This document shows, one piece after another, positions 44,938 through 54,156 of a DNA stretch of 64,000 nt; the stretch's first letter is position 1; every line of letters begins with the position of its first letter. Under the pieces are notes generated by a model. It saw nothing but the letters and a program-made list of their open reading frames with translations. It was not told the origin of the DNA and ran no database searches. The DNA comes from CAVQZC01 sp963718315. GTDB lineage: Bacteria > Actinomycetota > Thermoleophilia > Gaiellales > JAICJC01. The translations under genes were made by a program, and so were the position numbers. The stretch covers positions 62,001 to 126,000 of the forward strand of contig CAVQZC010000013.1 of NCBI GenBank assembly GCA_963718315.1, read 5' to 3'.

Positions 44938-46796
44938 GCCGGGTCGCTCCCGGGCCGGCCGACTGACTCGTAGGCGAACCCGGCTGCGCGCGCCTGGGCA
45001 GGGTCGAGCAGGTTCCGCCCATCCACGATCACCGCCGTCGCCATCGAGTCGCGCACCACCGCGGAGGCCAGCGACCGGAACTCGCCCCACTCCGTGACGA
45101 CGACCGCGGCGTCGGCTCCGCGCACGGCCTCGAGCATCGAGTCGGCGAGCTCGACCCGGTCGTCCAGCACGCGGCGGGCGGCCGGGCCCGCCACCGGGTC
45201 GTAGGCGACGACGTGGGCGCCCTCGGCCAGCAGGCGCGCCGAGAGAACCAGGCTCGAGGCCTCCCGCATGTCGTCGGTATTCGCCTTGAACGCCAGTCCC
45301 AGCAGCGCGATGCGACGGCCGCGCAGAGGGCCGAGGTGCCGCTCCAGCTTGCCGACCACCCGGCGCTTCTGGAGCTCGTTGACCTCGATCACGGCCGTCA
45401 GCAGCTGGAAGTGGTACCCGGAGTTGCCGGCGAGCTGCTTCAGCGCCTGGACGTCCTTGGGAAAGCAGTTGTGCACGATCAGGCCGCCGCTGGTCACGAA
45501 CGTCTCGGTGTCGGGCACCTCCATCGAGTAGACGTCGCCGTCGAACGACGACCGTTCGACCGAGGTCACCGTCGTGGAGACCACTCGCTGAACCACCGGC
45601 TCGACCGGCTGCGCCAGCGCCCCGGTCATCTGCCGCACGGGATCGATCGAGGGCAGGTCGCCCTCCACCACCATCGGCAGGCGATCGCCGACGGCGACCG
45701 TCGCGGCGGGCTCGACCACCGGCTCGGGATCTCGGTCGCCAAGCACCAGGAACGGATGGTCGGCGGTAGCCGTTACCCGCTGCCCACCGGCGCAGGTGAT
45801 GGTCACCACCTCGCCCGTGTACGGCCGCCGCGTGAGCGTCGACACGGGCAGGAACTCGGGCTGGTCGGAGCCGGGGCTCCACGAGAGCACCGACAGGCCG
45901 ATCGGCTCGATCACGCTGCCCTCACCGCCGTGCGACTCGTACAGGTGCTGGAGCGAGACCTCGCGGATCGCATCGGCGTCGACCACCTGCACCGTCTCGT
46001 CGCCCGGCAGGCAGCTCCCCCCGTACCCGATGCCCGGACGCAGGAAGTGCGTGCCGATGCGCTCGTCCAGCCCCATCGCATGGGCGACGACCGTGACGTC
46101 GGCGTCGACCTGCTCGCAGACGTTGGCGATCTCGTTGATGAACGAGATCTTGGTGGCCAGGAACGCGTTGGAGGCGTACTTGGACATCTCGGAGCTGGCG
46201 GGATCGGTGCGCACGACAGGTGCGTCCAGGTCGGCGTAGAGCGCCGCCACCCGGTCGCCGTCGGCGGGCTCGAACGAGCCGATCACGATCCGGTCGGGCT
46301 CCATGAAATCGGCGATCGCCCTGCCCTCGCGGAGGAACTCCGGGTTCGATACGTAGCCGACGTGGCCGAGCCCGCGGGCCTCCAGCTCGGGCTGGAGGCG
46401 GGCGGCGGTCCCCACCGGGACGGTGCTCTTCATCACCAGCACCACGCGCTCGTCCAGGGCCGGCAGCTCGTCGAGCACGCGGTTGACCCGGGACAGGTCG
46501 GCGTCGCCGGACTGCATCTGGGGTGTGTCGACACAGACGAAGACAACCCGGCAGCGCGCGAACACGTCGGCCATGTCGAGCGTGAACGTCATCCGGCCGC
46601 GGTTACGCTCGAGCAGGCGGTCGATGCCCGGTTCGTAGATCGGGGCGTCGCCCGACTGCAGGGCCTCGACCCGGGCGGCGTCGATGTCGCGGCAGACGAC
46701 CTCGTGCCCCAGGTCGGCGAAGCAGGCCGCGGTGACCAGGCCGACGTAGCCAACGCCGATCACGCCCACCGGACTGGTGCCGGCGCGAGTGCTCAC
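44934..46796 (-). CDS. ugd: UDP-glucose 6-dehydrogenase interrupted by a mini-intein
   Basis: 620-aa precursor from a GTG. N-extein (residues 1-261): NAD-binding GVIGVGYVGLVTAACFADLG, CVDTPQMQSGDADL, NPEFLREGRAI, and the central helix SKYASNAFLATKISFINE. It then meets the catalytic-site motif GGSC, which is interrupted. C-extein (444-620) starts CFPKDVQAL and continues as the third UDPGDH domain (LLGLAFKANTDDMREA, TEWGEF). Spliced length would be 438 aa, normal for the family. It oxidises UDP-glucose to UDP-glucuronate, a precursor of acidic polymers. An LCP ligase gene overlaps upstream. Confidence 0.95.
   Translation of the reverse strand: MSTRAGTSPVGVIGVGYVGLVTAACFADLGHEVVCRDIDAARVEALQSGDAPIYEPGIDRLLERNRGRMTFTLDMADVFARCRVVFVCVDTPQMQSGDADLSRVNRVLDELPALDERVVLVMKSTVPVGTAARLQPELEARGLGHVGYVSNPEFLREGRAIADFMEPDRIVIGSFEPADGDRVAALYADLDAPVVRTDPASSEMSKYASNAFLATKISFINEIANVCEQVDADVTVVAHAMGLDERIGTHFLRPGIGYGGSCLPGDETVQVVDADAIREVSLQHLYESHGGEGSVIEPIGLSVLSWSPGSDQPEFLPVSTLTRRPYTGEVVTITCAGGQRVTATADHPFLVLGDRDPEPVVEPAATVAVGDRLPMVVEGDLPSIDPVRQMTGALAQPVEPVVQRVVSTTVTSVERSSFDGDVYSMEVPDTETFVTSGGLIVHNCFPKDVQALKQLAGNSGYHFQLLTAVIEVNELQKRRVVGKLERHLGPLRGRRIALLGLAFKANTDDMREASSLVLSARLLAEGAHVVAYDPVAGPAARRVLDDRVELADSMLEAVRGADAAVVVTEWGEFRSLASAVVRDSMATAVIVDGRNLLDPAQARAAGFAYESVGRPGSDPA
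45468..46013 (-). other. mini-intein (182 aa) at the catalytic Cys of UDP-glucose dehydrogenase
   Basis: Residues 262-443 of the precursor. Block A CLPGDETVQV (Cys1 at 262); block B GQRVTATADHPFLV with T-x-x-H (Thr344, His347); block F region VYSMEVPDTETFVTSGG; block G GLIVHN followed by Cys444. Penultimate His and last Asn are both present, so splicing chemistry looks complete. No LAGLIDADG or HNH endonuclease is inserted, so it cannot home by itself. The +1 Cys needed for splicing is also the expected catalytic Cys of the enzyme (GGSCFPKD). Confidence 0.93.
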
Positions 46797-48698
46797 GGCA
46801 CCGGCTTCAGCGACTTGGCGATGGCGATCATCTCGGCGTTGGTGAGGTCGTCGCGCAGGGTGTTGGTGAGCCAGTAGGCGATGCCATGGTGGACGTAGGC
46901 AATCAGATGGATCTGCGAGCCGTCGAGGTAGAACTGCAGCTTGCGGCCGCCGATCGTCCGTACGGCATCCGGATTGGCGAGGATCGGAGCACCGGTGAAC
47001 CGTGTCTCCTCGATCCCCCAGTAGGCGCCGGCCAGGTTGGGCATGGCCCAGTAGGCGTACATCGAGTTGGCGTGCTTGCCGGCGGCCGTGATCGTATACG
47101 TGCGCACCGGCATGTCGTCCTGATACAGGTCGAAGGTCGAGTTGACCTGGCTCACCGTCGGGTACAGCACCGGGAAGCCGAGCGTGTGCTGTGCCTGTGA
47201 GAAGTACGACTCGTAGGCCGTGGGGTCGGTGTGGATGGTCGGCGGGGGACCGGTGCTGGGAGGCGGCGGCGGTGAGGCGAGTGCCAGCTTGCCCTCGAAC
47301 GGCGCGCCGACGACCACCACGATCGGTGTGGTCATGGTATTGAACGGGGCCGTCGCCGGCATCGGCGCCGACTGGGCATTTCCGACGATCCGGGCCAGGT
47401 CATCGGCGGCTGCCTTCGCCCCCGGCCGGTAGTAGATCCAGGTCTGCTTGTAGGTGAACGTCGGCGCCGGCGTGATCGAGGAGGAGGCCTGGTAGCCCCA
47501 CACCTGCAGGTCGGTCGCGGCCTGGCCGGCCGAGCCGGTGCGGCCGTTGCCGTTGAGTACGGTCACCTGCACCGTGGAGGGGGTGACGGCGGGCGTCCAC
47601 GGCGGCTTCGTGGGCTTGCCGCCAGCTCCCGGGATGGCGCCCGGATGCCACAGCTCCTGCGGGTGCTCCCACTGGTAGACCGCCTGGTGGATCGCCTCCG
47701 GCGTCGCTGTGACATAGGAGTTGGTCGCGTCCCCCGCAGTCGTCGCGTCGAGCTTGACGGTGACCACCCGGCCCTTGATCCGGTAGGCGAGGGCGAGGTA
47801 GCGGATCATCGTCTGCACCCCGGGGACGCCCGAATGGCCGGTGACCTGGACGTTGGAGGTGACCGTCTCCACCACATCGCGCAGCGCGGTCAGCTGGTCG
47901 AGCCCCAGCCCGTGGAACTTGCGCGACGCGGCCTGCTCGAACGCGCGCAGGAACACCTGCTGGCGGGCGTTGCGGTAGAAGTCCGAGTCGGTGTGGCGGT
48001 AGCGCGAGAACGCCAGCGCGTTGACGCCGCTCAGGAGCTGGTAGCCCGGCGGGATGTCGATCTGCGAGTACTGCTCGGTGCCCGGCGTGTTCACGTGGTA
48101 GTAGTGCTGGTCGACCATCACGTAGACGCCGCCGATCTCGTTCACGAGCTGGATGAAGCCCCCGAAGTCGACGGTCACCAGATAGTTGGGGTTGACGCCG
48201 GTCAGCGCTGACACCGTCTTCACCGTCAGGTTCGGGCCGCCCTCCGAGAAGGCGGAGTTGATCTTCTGGCAGCAGACACCGTTGATCGGCACGTACAGAT
48301 CGCGGGGCAGCGACAGCAGCGAGATCAGCTTGGTCGCCGGGTCGACCCGCACCAGCATCAGCGTGTCGGAGCGCGACGGCCCGTTCGGCCCGTACTGCGT
48401 CCGGTAGTCGGAGCCGATCACCAGCGCGACCGCGGGCTGGCTCGCGCTGGGCACCTGGCCGAGGCCGTGCTGGGCAGCGACGACGTCCTTGGTCAGATGG
48501 CCGAGCTTGTCGAGCTGCTCGCGCGCCCACAGGCCGACGAGCGCCGCCGACGGCGACCACTGCCAGCACAAGCGTGGCCAGCGTCCAGAGCAGGACCCGC
48601 TTCCAGCGCGGCCGCTTGGCGCGGGTGCCGCGCGTGTCGTAGATGGTGATCGGCTTGTCTCTCGGCGGATCACCGCCACGGCCCGGCTCGGTCGCCAA
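46793..48698 (-). CDS. LytR-CpsA-Psr (LCP) family wall-polymer ligase with LytR_C domain, frameshifted
   Basis: Likely begins at TTG 48698 with AAGGAG upstream (LATEPGRGGDPPRDKPITIY), followed by a membrane helix (WTLATLVLAVVAVGG). A one-base shift near 48536-48550 is needed to continue in the main frame (LVGLWAREQLDKLG). The LCP domain has the Arg/Asp motifs GSDYRTQYG, RSDTLMLVRVDP, SLPRDLYVPI and FSRYRHTDSDFYRNARQQ. A LytR_C domain (VQVTVLNGNGRTGSAGQA) and a further C-terminal region follow. LCP enzymes attach anionic or acidic polymers to peptidoglycan. Confidence 0.87.
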
Positions 48699-48804
48699 AT
48701 CGCTCCTTCCCAACGGCAACCCGCGACAGCTGCGGGGCCCCGCTGAGTATACGAGGCGCCGGAGTCTTGGGTTATCGGCACTCGCCGCCGCGGTTGGAGC
48801 GGCG

Positions 48805-49905
48805 TCATTGCTGGCGGTCTGCGAGTCGCTGGGCGAAGGCGACCAGAATCGTCCGGTAGCGGGCGAGGGAGTCGATGTCGACGAACTCCTCGGGCCCGTG
48901 GTGGCCGCCCCCTGCCGGGCCGAACTCGATGCTGGGGATGCCGCGGCGAAGGAAGAACACCGCATCCGACGCGCCGTCGCGGCCAACCGCAGGCGCGTCG
49001 CCGCCCTCCAGCGTCTGCACCGTCTCCCGCAGCACCTGGACGTGCGCCTCGCCGGGATCGAGGGTGGCCGGCGGCAGCTCGTAGATCGGCACCACGTCGG
49101 CGCCCAGCGAGCGCAGCTGGCGAAGCACCTCCTGGGGATCCTGGTTGGGCAGGTAGCGAACGTCGACGTCCATCCGGCAGCTGTCGGGAACGCTGTTGAC
49201 GACCTCTCCGCCCGAGATGCGGCCGATGTTGATGGACGGGCCTTCGAACAGCTCCGAGCGTTCCTCGGCGAACGGCAGCTCGGCGACCTTCTTGTAGATC
49301 TCGATCGCCTTGAGGATCGCGTTGTCGCCCAGCCACGGGGTCGCCCCGTGCGCCGCGCGGCCCGAGACGTCGAACCGGCAGACCAGCACGCCCTTGCTCT
49401 GGACGCCGATCTCGAGGTTGGTCGGCTCCCCGCAGATCACGAACTGACCCAGGTGGCCCTCGTCGGCCAGGAAGGCCGACGCCTTGCCCTGCGCCGAGTC
49501 CTCCTCGGCCTCCTCGTCGGGCACGATCAGCAGCTTCACCTTCAGGTTCGGGATCAGCTCCGGCGCCCGTGCCAGGTCGGCGAGGCCGGCCAGCATCGCG
49601 CCCAGCGCGCCCTTCATGTCATAGGCGCCCCGGCCATACAGTTTCCCGTCCACCCTCCACGGCGAGAACTGCTCACGCCGCGCGGGCACGACGTCGACGT
49701 GGGAGTTCCAGACCAGCGTCGCCGGGCCGTCGCCGACCGCGGCGACGAGCGCGGGCAGCCCGTTTACCTCGTACTCGCGGTGCGCAATTCCGCGGGCTTC
49801 CAGCCAGCCCTTGACGAATCCGACAGCGGCGCGAATCCCCTCGGGATGCGACGTGTCGTAGGAGATGAGGCGCTCCGTCAGCGCAAGCTCGTCCTGGTCC
49901 GGCAC
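48805..49905 (-). CDS. M20-family peptidase (DapE/ArgE-like)
   Basis: 366 aa from GTG 49905. Zinc-site motifs WNSHVDVVP (His, Asp), YDMKGALGAM, IVPDEEAEEDSAQG with catalytic Glu, and the C-terminal His in GGGHHGPEEFVD. A dimerisation domain sits near 175-290 (FDVSGRAAHGATPW). It resembles succinyl-diaminopimelate desuccinylase/acetylornithine deacetylase, but specificity is not evident. It may be the first gene of the LCP-ugd operon, 106 nt upstream of LCP. Confidence 0.88.
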   Translation of the reverse strand: MPDQDELALTERLISYDTSHPEGIRAAVGFVKGWLEARGIAHREYEVNGLPALVAAVGDGPATLVWNSHVDVVPARREQFSPWRVDGKLYGRGAYDMKGALGAMLAGLADLARAPELIPNLKVKLLIVPDEEAEEDSAQGKASAFLADEGHLGQFVICGEPTNLEIGVQSKGVLVCRFDVSGRAAHGATPWLGDNAILKAIEIYKKVAELPFAEERSELFEGPSINIGRISGGEVVNSVPDSCRMDVDVRYLPNQDPQEVLRQLRSLGADVVPIYELPPATLDPGEAHVQVLRETVQTLEGGDAPAVGRDGASDAVFFLRRGIPSIEFGPAGGGHHGPEEFVDIDSLARYRTILVAFAQRLADRQQ

Positions 49906-50001
49906 GACCAGATTCTTCCACAGGCCGGTCAACGGCCGTCTCAGAGCCGTCCACCCGGGCCCGGCGGACGGCCGGAGGTGGGCGGATACGCTCTGGGACC
50001 G

Positions 50002-51276
50002 ATGAGCGTCCAGTCCCTCTGGCAGGAGCAGCACCCCTCGCGAGGGTTCGGGCCGCTGGAGGCACGCAGCGTCGCCGACGTGTGCGTGATCGGCGCCGGG
50101 ATCACCGGCGTGGGCTGCGCGCTTCGGCTGCTCGAGCACGGGCTCACGGTGACGCTCCTCGAGGCCCGCGCGGTTGCGGGCTCGGCCAGCGGGCGCAACG
50201 GCGGCTTCGCCGTCACCCGGCGCTCGCTCGGCTTCTCGGAGCTCGCCGCCCGGGTCGGCCGGGAGGCGGCGATCCGCCTGTACCGGGGCACCGAGCAGGC
50301 CATGGACGAGCTGATCGCGCTGGCGGCGGAGCACCACGTCCCCGATGCGATCCGCCGCACCGGCGGCCTGTGGCTGGCCGACCAGCGCGAAGCAGACGAG
50401 CTGCGCCAGGCCGTGGCCGCCGCGGCCGACGGCGGACCGCCCTGCCACCTGGCCCCCGAGCTGATCCCCGCGCCGATGCGCCGCCGCGACCTGCTCGCCG
50501 CCTTCTTCCCGCTCGACGGCGACCTCCAGCCGGCCGCCCTCGTTCGCGTACTCGCAGCCGCGGCGGCCGAGCGCGGAGCCCGGATCCACGAGCACTCTCC
50601 TGCCTCCAGCCCCGAGGCTGCGGGAGCCGGCTGGCGAGTTGCCACGTCAGGCGGCGGTGTCGAAGCAGACACGGTCGTCGTCACCGGCGATGGAGCGATC
50701 GCCCAGCTGCTCCCCGAGCTCGACGGCATCATCTACCCGGTACGTGGCCAGGTGCTGGCGACGGCGCCGATTTCCGGCGGTGGGCCGCTCCGTTATCCGA
50801 CGCACTCACAGCACGGCTTCATGTACTACCGGCCTACTGCCGACGGCCGCATCGTGCTGGGCGGCGGCCGGCTCGAGCACCTGGAGGACGAGTACACCGC
50901 CGACGAGCGGGCGACGGCTCCGGTGCAGGCCCAGCTCGACCGCTTCCTGGCCGACGAGCTCGGGCTGGTCGACGTCACCGTCACGAATCGCTGGGCAGGG
51001 ATCATGGGCTTCTCGGCCGACCTGATGCCGCTGGCAGGCCCGCTCCCGAGCCGCACCGGCGTCTACGTGGCCGGCGGCTACAGCGGGGTCGGCAACGTCC
51101 AGGGATACGCCTGTGGCCGTCTCGTGGCCGACCTGATCGCGACCGGCCACCACCCGGACGCAGGGGACGTCAGCCCGGCGCGCTTCGAGCATCGTTCGCA
51201 GCCGCCTGAGCGCCTCGAGCAGGTGCAGAGCCGGGCGCTGGCGCGAGAGCTGGGCCTCGCCGCTGCCCGAGGCTAG
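50002..51276 (+). CDS. FAD-dependent amine/amino-acid oxidoreductase (DAO family)
   Basis: 424 aa from ATG 50002. FAD-binding ADVCVIGAGITGVGCALRLLEHG, then the GSASGRNGGFAVTRRS region, and a C-terminal FAD-contacting VYVAGGYSGVGNVQGYACGRLV. It belongs with gamma-glutamylputrescine oxidase (PuuB/OrdL)-like proteins that oxidise amines to imines. Divergent from the M20 gene, and its end overlaps the DUF4389 gene tail-to-tail by four bases. Confidence 0.9.
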   Translation: MSVQSLWQEQHPSRGFGPLEARSVADVCVIGAGITGVGCALRLLEHGLTVTLLEARAVAGSASGRNGGFAVTRRSLGFSELAARVGREAAIRLYRGTEQAMDELIALAAEHHVPDAIRRTGGLWLADQREADELRQAVAAAADGGPPCHLAPELIPAPMRRRDLLAAFFPLDGDLQPAALVRVLAAAAAERGARIHEHSPASSPEAAGAGWRVATSGGGVEADTVVVTGDGAIAQLLPELDGIIYPVRGQVLATAPISGGGPLRYPTHSQHGFMYYRPTADGRIVLGGGRLEHLEDEYTADERATAPVQAQLDRFLADELGLVDVTVTNRWAGIMGFSADLMPLAGPLPSRTGVYVAGGYSGVGNVQGYACGRLVADLIATGHHPDAGDVSPARFEHRSQPPERLEQVQSRALARELGLAAARG

Positions 51277-51911
51277 TGCTCGTCCGGGGCGGAGTGCTCG
51301 AACCAGGGGTAACGGGCGGTCAGCAGCGCGAGGTATGCCCGGGTACGGAGGATGAACCCGGACGACAGCTCGAGCACGTCGGCGATGGTCGATGGCAGGC
51401 GCCCGCCGACGATCACCGCCGACCACGCGGAGATCGCCACCAGCAGCACGACGAACGCCAGGCACAGCGAGACGAAGAGCACCGGCAGCGCCAGGATCCC
51501 GCGGATCAGAACCGACCATCGCGGCTGCCGCTGCGCCGGCGCTCCGACCACGCGAATCGGCGCCGCCGGGTCGTCAGCGCCGCTGAACGGCGGGAAACGG
51601 TCGGTGAGCAGCACGGCGTAGCAGTCGACGCCCGCGCGGTACCGCAGCGTCCAGAGCAGGAATGCCTGGAGTCCGCCCGGCACTCTCCCAGACAGGCTCC
51701 CGCAGACCCAGCCTCCCACCATCACGACCGCCGCCAGCAGCTCCACCACCAGCGAGAAGCACACGTGGGGCAGCACCAGCAGCGCCCGGAAGATCGTTGT
51801 CAGCCGTGACGCACGCTGACCGCGGACGACAACCAGCTCCACGGGGTAGGGGTCACGGACCGGCGCAACCGGCTGCGGGACACCCCAGCGTCCGAGCGGG
51901 TCGACGTCCAC
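51273..51911 (-). CDS. DUF4389-type membrane protein
   Basis: 212 aa. Two pairs of hydrophobic segments (about 42-72 and 134-166) alternate with soluble stretches carrying VELVVVRGQRASRLTTIFRAL and RYRAGVDCYAVLLTDRFPPF, the DUF4389 pattern. Family members often neighbour ATP-synthase or envelope genes; function is unknown. It lies 28 nt downstream of atpC and may be the last gene of that unit. Confidence 0.8.
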   Translation of the reverse strand: MDVDPLGRWGVPQPVAPVRDPYPVELVVVRGQRASRLTTIFRALLVLPHVCFSLVVELLAAVVMVGGWVCGSLSGRVPGGLQAFLLWTLRYRAGVDCYAVLLTDRFPPFSGADDPAAPIRVVGAPAQRQPRWSVLIRGILALPVLFVSLCLAFVVLLVAISAWSAVIVGGRLPSTIADVLELSSGFILRTRAYLALLTARYPWFEHSAPDEH

Positions 51912-51939
51912 CGCCCCACCCTAGATGGTCGGCCTGCCG

Positions 51940-52350
51940 CTAGCTGCCGGAGACTTCGACCAGCGCCGCGGCGAACAGCTCTTCGCGGGTCGCCGCGTCG
52001 ACGTCGCCGTCGCTGCTCCTGGCCTGCTCGACTGCGGTGCGAGCAGCCTCCAGCCGCTCGCGCGCGGCTCCGGCGTCGATCTCCGCCGACGGAACCGCCT
52101 CGTCGACCAGCACCAGCGTGCGGTTGTGCCGCACCTGGATGAAGCCTTCGCCGGTCGCAAACAGATGCTCGCCGCCGTCGGCGTCGGTCACCCTGGTTCG
52201 CCCGGGCTTCAGCGTCGAGATCAGCGGCGCGTGGTTGGCGAGCACGCCAAGCTGACCTGCCGCGCCGGGCACCACCACCATCTCTGCCTCGCCCTCGAAG
52301 GCAACGCCCTCCGGGGTGACCACCTCGAGGTTCTGGTTGTTCTCCGCCAT
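51940..52350 (-). CDS. atpC: ATP synthase epsilon subunit
   Basis: 136 aa. N-terminal beta-barrel (LEVVTPEGVAFEGEAEMVVVPGAAG; LGVLANHAPLISTLKPG) and a short C-terminal helical pair (ERLEAARTAVEQAR). It regulates F1 rotation and couples to the c-ring. The ATG shares a base with the atpD stop, tight coupling as usual. Confidence 0.95.
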   Translation of the reverse strand: MAENNQNLEVVTPEGVAFEGEAEMVVVPGAAGQLGVLANHAPLISTLKPGRTRVTDADGGEHLFATGEGFIQVRHNRTLVLVDEAVPSAEIDAGAARERLEAARTAVEQARSSDGDVDAATREELFAAALVEVSGS

Positions 52351-53777
52351 CAGGCAGCCGCGGTCGAGAGCTCTTCGGCCCGCTTCACCACGTCGTCGAT
52401 GCTGCCGACCAGGTAGAACGCCTGCTCAGGCAGGTCGTCGTGCTTGCCGTCCAGCACCTCCTGGAAGCTGCGGATCGTGTCCTCCAGCTTGACGAACACC
52501 CCCGGCGTGCCGGTGAAGGCCTGTGCGACGAAGAACGGCTGGCTCAGGAACCGCTCGATCTTTCGGGCGCGCTGCACGGTCACCTTGTCCTCGTCGGACA
52601 GCTCGTCCATGCCCAGGATGGCGATGATGTCCTGCAGGTCCTTGTAGCGCTGCAGCACCTCCTGCACCCGCGTCGCCGTCTCGTAGTGCTCGGGGCTGAC
52701 GCTGCCCGGCTGCAGGATCCGCGACGTGGAGTCGAGCGGGTCGACGGCCGGGTAGATGCCCTTCTCCGAGATCGAGCGCGACAGCACCGTCGTTGCGTCG
52801 AGATGCGCGAACGAGGCGGCGGGCGCCGGGTCGGTGAGGTCGTCGGCGGGCACGTAGATGGCCTGCACGGACGTGATCGAGCCCTTGTTGGTCGAGGTGA
52901 TCCGCTCCTGCAGCTCCCCCATCTCGGTGGCCAGCGTCGGCTGGTAGCCCACGGCGCTCGGCATACGGCCGAGAAGCGCCGAGACCTCGGAGCCTGCCTG
53001 GACGAACCGGAAGATGTTGTCGATGAAGAGCAGCACGTCCTGGTTCTCGACGTCGCGGAAGTACTCGGCCATGGTCAGCCCGGTCAGACCCACCCGCAGG
53101 CGGGCGCCCGGCGGCTCGTTCATCTGGCCGTAGACGAGGGCGGTCTTCTCGATGACCCCCGACTCCGTCATCTCGATCCAGAGGTCGTTGCCCTCGCGCG
53201 TGCGCTCACCGACGCCCGCGAAGACGGACACGCCGCCGTGCTCCTGGGCGATGCTCCGGATCAGCTCCTGGATCAGCACCGTCTTGCCGACGCCGGCGCC
53301 GCCGAACAGCCCGACCTTGCCGCCCTTCACGTACGGGGCGAGCAGGTCGATCACCTTGATCCCGGTCTCGAAGATCTCGGCGGTCGGCGTCAGGTCCTCG
53401 AACGGCGGCGGGTCGCGATGGATCTGCCAGCGCTCACCCTCGACCGGCTCGCCGTGATCGACCGGCTGGCCGAGAACGTTGAAGATCCGGCCCAGCGTCT
53501 GGTCGCCCACCGGCACGGTGATCGGACCCCCGGTGTCGATCACGTCGAGTCCGCGGGCCAGCCCGTCGGTCGCATCCATTGCGATCGCGCGTACGCGGTT
53601 GTCCCCCAGGTGCTGCTGTACCTCCGCAACCAGCGTCGAGGTAGCGCCGTCCTTGCCGGGGACGCTGATCTCCAGCGCGTGGTAGATCCCGGGCAGGTGC
53701 TCGTCGAAGGCGGCGTCGATGACGACTCCCTTGATCTCGACGATCCTGCCGACGTTTTGGCCGTTCCCAGTGGACAT
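52350..53777 (-). CDS. atpD: ATP synthase beta subunit
   Basis: 475 aa from ATG 53777 with AGGAG upstream; the longer frame upstream is repeat-element sequence. Walker A GGAGVGKTVLIQE, catalytic Glu in GERTREGNDLW, DELSEED-like DELSDEDKVTVQRARK. It is the catalytic subunit. In most bacteria it follows atpG directly; here an 8-kb block and a hairpin element intervene, so it needs its own promoter, probably in 53778-54156. Confidence 0.97.
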   Translation of the reverse strand: MSTGNGQNVGRIVEIKGVVIDAAFDEHLPGIYHALEISVPGKDGATSTLVAEVQQHLGDNRVRAIAMDATDGLARGLDVIDTGGPITVPVGDQTLGRIFNVLGQPVDHGEPVEGERWQIHRDPPPFEDLTPTAEIFETGIKVIDLLAPYVKGGKVGLFGGAGVGKTVLIQELIRSIAQEHGGVSVFAGVGERTREGNDLWIEMTESGVIEKTALVYGQMNEPPGARLRVGLTGLTMAEYFRDVENQDVLLFIDNIFRFVQAGSEVSALLGRMPSAVGYQPTLATEMGELQERITSTNKGSITSVQAIYVPADDLTDPAPAASFAHLDATTVLSRSISEKGIYPAVDPLDSTSRILQPGSVSPEHYETATRVQEVLQRYKDLQDIIAILGMDELSDEDKVTVQRARKIERFLSQPFFVAQAFTGTPGVFVKLEDTIRSFQEVLDGKHDDLPEQAFYLVGSIDDVVKRAEELSTAAA

Positions 53778-53887
53778 GTAACTCCTCAAGTAGCGCGCGC
53801 GAGGCGGTGTTTTCGGCTCAGGAATGCCGATTCTAGCATGCGGCGGCCGCGGGAAGTCGCGGACTTCGTGACATGAGAAAGCGGCTC

Positions 53888-54154
53888 GATCGTTGATTTC
53901 AGATAGGCGTGATGGCTGGGCGAGCGCGAACCCCAGCCTGGGGCTGGCCGCAGGGAGCGTGCGTGCTGTAGCACGTGCGCAAGGTGTCAAGCAATGCTTG
54001 ACACCGGTCTGAAGGGGTCTGCTATCCAAGCAGACCCCGGAAGGGGGACACACCCAGGCGACGGCTCGCGCCGCAGCGCAGCCGCCCGAGGCCGGGCTCG
54101 GCCCGGCCACGGCGGGTGCGCGGCCAGCCCCGCGCCGATATGGAATCACCGATC
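53888..54154. repeat. hairpin-rich element with terminal inverted repeats, copy 2
   Basis: 267 nt between the anti-sigma-like gene stop (2 nt away) and atpD. Ends 53888-53908 and 54134-54154 are inverted repeats (17 of 21). It shares two blocks with copy 1 at 23449-23660. Copy 2 additionally carries a 65-nt module (53981-54045) replaced by 8 nt in copy 1. The module has two strong hairpins: GGTGTCAAGCA-A-TGCTTGACACC (53983-54005) and GGGGTCTGCT-atcca-AGCAGACCCC (54014-54038). Apart from this element I see nothing in 53778-54156. Confidence 0.8.
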
Positions 54155-54156
54155 TA

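Noticed and set aside
53778..54149. N-terminal extension of AtpD through the repeat element
   Set aside because: The open frame continues upstream, but ATG 53777 has a good RBS and matches normal AtpD length; the extension is repeat-element sequence also found in frame before smpB.
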